From assembly GCA_022575985.1 (NCBI GenBank), contig JAKSXM010000132.1, positions 13,888,001 to 13,952,000 of the forward strand: DNA of 64,000 nucleotides, written 5' to 3'. The stretch is from Anagrus nilaparvatae. Its lineage: Eukaryota > Arthropoda > Insecta > Hymenoptera > Mymaridae. The position numbers were made by a program, and so were the translations under genes. Positions 62,601 to 64,000 of the stretch are shown here, one piece after another. The notes below the pieces were generated by a model, which worked only from the letters and a program-made list of their open reading frames with translations, ran no database searches and had not been told where the DNA came from. Positions within the stretch are counted from its first letter, which is position 1. Each line of letters begins with the position of its first letter.

Positions 62601-64000
62601 ATCCAAAAAAACTTAGACATTGAACTTAAAAAACCGAATACATTTGTATAATATGATCTTGAAATTTCGACTACAAGTTCAATGTCAAGGTCAAAAAAGG
62701 ATTTGCCTTAGTCTCATTATCCGTATTTTCAAGGAAAATAATAAAATTTAAATTCAGCTGAATAGAAAATTTGTTTTTTAAGTTTTTGGAATGCTATATT
62801 ACAAATTTTAAATCCATTTAAGGCCAGTATTATTATTTATTACAACATATCATGGGTACTATAAAGTAGTCATAGTGACTGGAAAAAGATTGATATTAAA
62901 AAATCAATAAATTTGCTCACAAAAGAATACAGCAAGATGTTCAACATCCTGAATAAGCACTTGTAAAGTTTTTCTATCAACATTTTCAATAACATCTGGA
63001 GTTGCTGTTCGCAAACTTAATACCCATTCTAAAATTGCTTCTTCATGCATCATGTCTCCCGTATAAATTTGTCGAAATTTATGTCTGTAAAATACTAGGG
63101 CAGGTAAACTTGGAAGATCATATTCTTTGTCAATACCCTCGTCTGATATTTTTACAAAATCAATATCTTTTTCTTCACATTCGTCATCAATATTTTCCAG
63201 TTCTTGAAGAATTTTTTGACTCTTCTTGTCACCTTCTTTATCTGTAAAAAATAAAAGTGTTTAATTATTTTTATAAGAATCATAATACCGTCAAGTCACC
63301 AAGACATATAATGATAATCATATCTCTACTAAATATTGTTAAATTATCTCTAAGTATAACAAAATCGTCTATCATACATAAATATCATAAAACAGGATCA
63401 TGTCTCAATGTAGTAATTGTTAAAGTATCCATAAAATTGAAGATATTCATACTTACAGAAGAAAACAACGACGTAATCATTTTCATCTAAAATATTTTCC
63501 AACATTTTGTTATTAACTTCTTCTATTTTTCCCGGTATCTCTAACGTATTTTCATCAGTTAACCAAGATAAGACTTCATCTTCATCTTCAATATCACCTT
63601 TGAAAATCAAAGGTTCTTTATTTCTAAAGAATGCCAAAGCTGGTAAATGTTTTATTCCATGTTTCTTAGCTAATCCTGTATCTTCTGTTGTTACAAAGAA
63701 AATACCTGTTTCATCTAATTCATCATCTATATTTTCAAGTTCTTTTAAAACTGTTTCACATTCATCACCTTCTTCACAATTACCACCTTTTAAATAAAGA
63801 AAAATAATTAAATTAATACTCTAATACACTAATACAAATTTAAAAAATTTTAATAAAAGCTTACTAAAGTAAACGACAACATATTCATGTTCATCGATGA
63901 GATCAGTTAAAATTTCATCAGTAACTTCTTCTATCGTGGCAGTAGTTTTTTGTTCAATAAGCCATTTTAATACTTCATCTTCATTTAAAAGATCACCCTC
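38484..64000 (-). CDS. Multi-thioredoxin-domain secretory-pathway protein (gene overview, continues past 64000)
   Basis: Reading leftwards, exons at 64000-63865, 63786-63457, 63241-62921, 62327-62145, 48600-48469, 43567-43244, 43070-42882, 42825-42688, 41890-41774, 41210-41113, 41039-40823, 40755-40573, 40498-40358, 40281-39958, 39889-39707 and 38668-38484 join in one frame of about 1,066 codons. All have GT-AG sites. Nearly every junction is phase 1, after VFF or YxG. Each unit reads F-Y-x-D-D-C-x-x-C, then ENIDDE, GIxFVK, a cis-Pro type block (PALVYFR), YxGDL and VLxWL: a thioredoxin fold like those of PDI or calsequestrin. Some units keep CxxC and some lost it. The last exon carries a membrane helix. 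Alternative terminal exons at 60995, 57520 and 56085 also fit the phase. One gene or tandem paralogues cannot be told apart without transcripts. The exact family member is not recognised. Confidence 0.8.
39020..39210. repeat. Intronic dispersed repeat (copies near 41470-41700 and 43700-43810)
   Basis: Shared blocks are TTTTTTAAACAA.GG, then a TTGCATGC / AAAGTCGA block and a GCTCTAGATATGTAAA-type end. All copies lie in introns of the thioredoxin-domain gene and are strongly diverged. Small non-autonomous element; ends not resolved. Confidence 0.5.
39707..39889 (-). CDS. Thioredoxin unit 9, N-terminal half, no CxxC
   Basis: GAACAG acceptor, (Y)EHDNKESDEINEKLENIDDE, NLGINFVKLADT, VTKLPAIVYFRKR, donor G|GTAAAA. 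183 nt. Both cysteines are lost. Confidence 0.85.
39958..40281 (-). CDS. Thioredoxin unit 8, single exon of 324 nt, CPEC
   Basis: (Y)DDDCPECDEIMDALEKIDGE, DLFGIDFVKVSS, ITTIPSLVYFRKR, YDGDLTQEDKILQWL and ENEFLAVFF, donor T|GTAAGT. It keeps the CxxC and the cis-Pro block and is the clearest full unit. Confidence 0.88.
40358..40498 (-). CDS. Thioredoxin unit 7, C-terminal half
   Basis: CGCAG acceptor, (G)DLQNEESVLEWLIDDDN through DESPFLAVFF, donor T|GTAAGT. 141 nt, phase 1 at both ends. Confidence 0.85.
40573..40755 (-). CDS. Thioredoxin unit 7, N-terminal half, CHVC
   Basis: (Y)KENCHVCDEILEDLEKIDDE, CDVFGIHLVKIQD, IKTFPALVYFRNG and LLYE, donor G|GTATGA. 183 nt, phase 1 at both ends. Confidence 0.85.
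40823..41039 (-). CDS. Thioredoxin unit 6, second part
   Basis: TTAG acceptor in phase 0, DFKVAEDYGVTDFPILVYFE, then EGNLGEEEEVLQWLIAQ and DTQYLAVYF, donor T|GTAATT. 217 nt, returning to phase 1. Confidence 0.82.
41113..41210 (-). CDS. Thioredoxin unit 6, first part, CEQC
   Basis: SDDCEQCTGVLEELENIDDD, then CERHGITFVKTQ and donor CAG|GTAAAT. 98 nt: enters in phase 1 and leaves in phase 0, the only unit split at this earlier position. That marks a separate intron gain or shift. Confidence 0.8.
41774..41890 (-). CDS. Basic cassette exon with CDLC, 117 nt
   Basis: ACATAG acceptor and G|GTACAA donor bound 39 codons. They encode NSTLCDLCQSKSFRKQKRHK followed by a charged Pro/Glu/Thr linker ending EETD. 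It has phase 1 at both ends, so it can be kept or skipped without frame change. It is not a thioredoxin half; it would place a flexible, basic and then acidic linker between units 5 and 6. Its use is inferred from splice sites and open frame only. Confidence 0.55.
42688..42825 (-). CDS. Thioredoxin unit 5, C-terminal half
   Basis: (G)DLYDENSILQWLLTQKDPSG through RESEALAVYF, donor T|GTAAGT. 138 nt, phase 1 at both ends. Confidence 0.85.
42882..43070 (-). CDS. Thioredoxin unit 5, N-terminal half, CKQC
   Basis: (Y)SDDCKQCARVLAEIEHIDDE, then GVGINFVKIDDKK, VFALPGIVFFKMG and VIYAG, donor G|GTTTGT. 189 nt, phase 1 at both ends. The CKQC and following Pro block could support disulfide chemistry. 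Confidence 0.85.
43244..43567 (-). CDS. Thioredoxin unit 4, single exon of 324 nt, no CxxC
   Basis: Starts (Y)KEEDPESPRIL in place of the CxxC region, then LIDDEASEYGIKIVQM, FRNPPGITYFRKG, DGDIDDEEEILDWL and SEYVAVFF, donor T|GTAAGT. It has exactly the length of the unit 8 exon (39958-40281). Confidence 0.85.
43935..47692. mobile_element. 3.76-kb foldback element C with TTCAACCAA subterminal repeats
   Basis: CACGGTAGAGCTGCTTTGG at 43935 is inverted at 47674-47692. Flanking TAT on both sides may be a 3-bp duplication. The left subterminal region has about eight TTCAACCAA / TTGGTTGAA copies and the right fewer. The arms match for over 1.2 kb, including a GC-richer block (GAGGCAGGAAATGCTTGTCC). 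The left arm near 45290-45830 carries tandem units of about 120 bp (TTTTTCGGGTCGCTGAA..CCGAAAATGG). The right arm has an extra nested inverted repeat at 46128-46617. Mirror open frames at 44533-44721 and 47111-47299 are the same sequence on the two arms and are not genes. CAC ends plus subterminal repeats recall CACTA/CMC elements. Confidence 0.88.
46128..46617. mobile_element. Nested inverted-repeat element in one arm of foldback C
   Basis: AAAGTTTCGCAGG at the left and CCTGCGAAACTTT at the right are inverted ends. The inner arms share GAAATTCAATGAAATCACTAG over about 110 bp. The opposite arm of foldback C lacks it: there the sequence runs directly from AGACCTGACG to CCAATTTTTTAAA (about 45205-45235). 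It therefore inserted after foldback C formed. Confidence 0.8.
48469..48600 (-). CDS. Thioredoxin C-terminal half exon, 132 nt
   Basis: CTCAG acceptor, (G)NLLDEADVLDWMKMQKND, then DRDTLFKYIETKEFLAVVF and T|GTAAGG. Phase 1 at both ends. Its N-half is either the far upstream exon 62145-62327 or the decayed one at 48700. Confidence 0.8.
48700..48786 (-). pseudogene. Possible decayed thioredoxin half-exon
   Basis: The minus strand reads DIVEKIICDEEKIVQYGHF..FKNYI and then a donor GTAAGA. It recalls the FVKI..DEE..YGI..Y block of unit N-halves, and it sits just upstream of the matching C-half exon 48469-48600. The ENIDDE and PAL blocks are lost and no acceptor is clear. If real, it is the dead partner of that exon. 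Confidence 0.35.
49643..50213. repeat. Foldback element in the large intron
   Basis: 49643-49800 and 50060-50213 are inverted copies (GCAAGGCTATTTATATGT, CTTAGCCCTAATAACGAAA). The turn-around is near 49930. The open frame at 49589-49801 reads through the left arm, so it is dismissed as a gene. Confidence 0.8.
50395..50945. repeat. Foldback made of units related to foldback C
   Basis: The left arm (AATATTTACATTTTT.., CAGTTGTCCAAACAGGAATTT, GCGGGTTTTT) is inverted on the right (AAAACCGCAAAA-like block, AAATTCCTATTGAGGGCAACTGG, AAAAATGTAAATACTC). The unit pattern matches the 120-bp units at 45290-45830, so it is a smaller relative. Confidence 0.7.
51590..51698. mobile_element. Short MITE, CACTGAAAAAA family
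   Basis: Begins CACTGAAAAAAAAATCCATT after TA and appears to end near ATCAATA before TA. Its core (GAATTCCGCTTCTGGCTAGC) is like the copies at 59275 and 60637. The right end is eroded. Confidence 0.5.
52458..52838. mobile_element. 381-bp element with GGGCGCCATT ends and 8-bp TSD
   Basis: GGGCGCCATTTACTGGTCAT at the left and ATGACCATTGAATGGCGGCC at the right are inverted, continuing through GTCGTTGTCCATCCGGG for about 45 bp. The flanks GAAATACC at 52450-52457 and 52839-52846 are a perfect 8-bp duplication. The G-rich termini with an 8-bp duplication fit Merlin or Mutator-like non-autonomous elements; the family is not certain. No coding. Confidence 0.88.
53584..53701. mobile_element. 118-bp hairpin MITE
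   Basis: AAAGCCCTTTCTAGACCTAA at the left is inverted at the right (TTAGGTCTAGAAAGGGCTTT), flanked by TA. A second small hairpin (TTTGACTATACTC/GGTATAG) lies in the centre. The open frame 53605-53814 is spurious. Confidence 0.8.
53900..56084. other. AT-rich intronic or intergenic stretch, no exon supported
   Basis: An exon-like plus-strand interval at 54174-54230 (TTTCTTTAG.. to AAG|GTAAAG) has stops and no partner. 55515-55640 has a weak inverted pair (ATCAGGATACATCA / TATCCTGATGTATT). Nothing else was recognised. Confidence 0.45.
56085..56482 (-). CDS. Alternative terminal exon: Ser/Lys/Asn-rich tail
   Basis: Acceptor CTACAG, then phase 1 (G)DGCFYIGMGAKSAKPTLPS, a CCP patch, and a low-complexity basic region (KVAKASPVKKPKI, SKSSSSLG, NNKNNKNNK, SSSLSSSSVP). 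It ends GFFGSGNYDE and a stop. There is no membrane helix and no thioredoxin motif. The 398-nt length fits a phase-1 terminal exon. It could instead be an exon of an unrelated minus-strand gene whose other exons I could not find. Confidence 0.5.
57520..57989 (-). CDS. Alternative terminal exon: Asp/Glu-rich tail
   Basis: Acceptor CGCAG at 57990-57994, then phase 1 (G)NDSDEDDDDD, a Lys-rich linker (KRVKKVHPIIKRKVNN), about 80 residues of almost pure Asp/Glu with a few Ser and Asn, and a tail to TAA (..KANVRPK). A long acidic tail on thioredoxin folds is the hallmark of calsequestrin-type low-affinity calcium binding, so a calcium-storing isoform is possible. The GAT/GAC array is also a microsatellite, so its length may vary. 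The Ser-rich frame on the other strand is its shadow. That it belongs to this gene rests on phase and position only. Confidence 0.6.
58810..60260. repeat. Degenerate foldback in the intron
   Basis: TTTTTTCCGAAAGTAAAAC..AAGCC near 58853-58885 pairs with GGCCTTATT..TATACTTTCGAAAAAA near 60193-60228. TTCTAATTGGGCTTTAAAT near 59073 pairs with TTAAAGCCCAATAAAAG near 59905. The ends are unclear. The short MITE at 59275 lies inside. It is related to the element at 12957-13850. Confidence 0.55.
59271..59317. mobile_element. 47-bp minimal hairpin, CACTGAAAAAA family
   Basis: CAGTGAAATATTTCCGC..GCGGAATATTTTTTCAGTG with a CTAGCGGCAA centre. It seems to be the two ends of the CACTGAAAAAA MITE family joined with almost no interior. 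Confidence 0.6.
60637..60748. mobile_element. 112-bp MITE, CACTGAAAAAA family
   Basis: TA, then CACTGAAAAAAATTTCCACTTGC, inverted at GCAAGTGGAAAAATTTGTCAATG and then TA. The open frame 60612-60821 on the minus strand spans it and is spurious. Confidence 0.8.
60995..61206 (-). CDS. Alternative terminal exon: end of a thioredoxin unit plus membrane helix
   Basis: Acceptor TATAG, then (G)NLKKEEKVLEWLIEQKSKEI, completing a thioredoxin unit in phase. Next come a hydrophobic helix (MMIIITGVLFVVTLISIVTI), a short Pro- and Thr-rich tail and TAA. It parallels the exon at 38484-38668 in order and size. If used with 62145-62327 it makes a complete, membrane-anchored product about 750 bp upstream of the next alternative exon, so it could be the true end of a separate upstream gene. 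Confidence 0.75.
61207..62144. other. Intron of the thioredoxin-domain gene
   Basis: AT-rich intron between 62145-62327 and the membrane exon at 60995-61206. No repeat or additional exon was recognised. Confidence 0.5.
62145..62327 (-). CDS. Thioredoxin unit 3, N-terminal half, CDSC active-site type
   Basis: A 183-nt exon, the same length as those at 40573 and 39707. It reads Y-DDDCDSC, LETIDDDTDKHGIQFVK, IFSFPALVYYE, VPIMYDG and ends G|GTAAGA. It can be completed by the membrane exon at 60995-61206 or by the exon at 48469-48600; the acidic and Ser/Lys exons also fit its phase. Confidence 0.85.
62921..63241 (-). CDS. Thioredoxin unit 2, single exon of 321 nt, no CxxC
   Basis: TACAG acceptor, T|GTGAGC donor, phase 1 at both ends. 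The CxxC position is occupied by EGDKKSQ. It continues ENIDDECEEKDIDFVKI, LPSLPALVFYR, TGDMMHEEAILEWV and DVEHLAVFF. Probably a structural, non-redox copy. Confidence 0.85.
63457..63786 (-). CDS. Thioredoxin unit 1, single exon of 330 nt
   Basis: Acceptor AAAAG and donor T|GTAAGT bound a whole unit in phase 1. It starts SGNCEEGDEC: the cysteine pair is spaced by five residues instead of two, so redox chemistry is unlikely. It then reads ENIDDELDETGIFFV, IKHLPALAFFR, GDIEDEDEVLSWL and DENDYVVVFF. Confidence 0.85.
63865..64000 (-). CDS. Thioredoxin unit 0, C-terminal half (partial at window edge)
   Basis: Reads EGDLLNEDEVLKWLIEQ through DEHEYVVVYF and ends in A|GTAAGC. This is the second half of a unit whose first half is outside the window. 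The upstream splice site is not visible. Confidence 0.8.

Overview
The window is AT-rich eukaryotic nuclear DNA from an arthropod, most likely an insect. The evidence is small phase-consistent exons in long introns, a Penelope-like retroelement, an R1/Jockey-type LINE relic, hAT relics, possible Helitron ends and many foldback or MITE elements. A parasitoid wasp would fit the base composition and repeat load, but nothing here proves the species. Only two host genes could be supported; the rest is repeats and unannotated intergenic or intronic sequence.

Layout. 1-1413 is a foldback element made of tandem units. 2322 and 6056 carry Helitron-like 3' ends on the minus strand, with a 36-bp minisatellite at 2700-3245. 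6295-8971 is a dead hAT transposase gene on the minus strand, split by a 1.7-kb foldback element (7105-8798) with a 4-bp target duplication. 9000-16400 is AT-rich repeat debris. 16416-16662 is a palindromic MITE and 16830-17860 an R1/Jockey-like LINE relic.

18296-32456 holds a previously hidden three-exon gene on the plus strand. It has a TATA box, a signal peptide and a short acidic mature peptide, 47 residues in total. Its second intron is about 12.6 kb, because a 10,653-bp element with hAT-type ends and a perfect 8-bp target duplication (21537-32189) lies in it. That element carries a Helitron-like end, a tRNA-like gene flanked by duplicated sequence, a 3-kb satellite that inverts on itself, and a MITE.

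32630-34236 is a near-perfect 1.6-kb palindrome. 34817-35303 is another palindrome with half a tRNA in its loop. 35313-37320 is a 5'-truncated Penelope-like element (reverse transcriptase plus GIY-YIG endonuclease).

From the right edge down to 38484, the minus strand encodes a modular protein of repeated thioredoxin-like domains, nine of them wholly or mostly within the window. Nearly all exon boundaries are in phase 1. There are two membrane-anchored C-terminal exons (60995-61206 and 38484-38668), an Asp-rich terminal exon (57520-57989), a Ser/Lys-rich terminal exon (56085-56482) and a basic cassette exon (41774-41890). This may be one alternatively spliced gene or two or more adjacent paralogues. 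Its introns hold a 3.76-kb foldback element (43935-47692) and several smaller inverted-repeat elements. All exon structures are my reading of frame and splice signals and are untested by transcripts.
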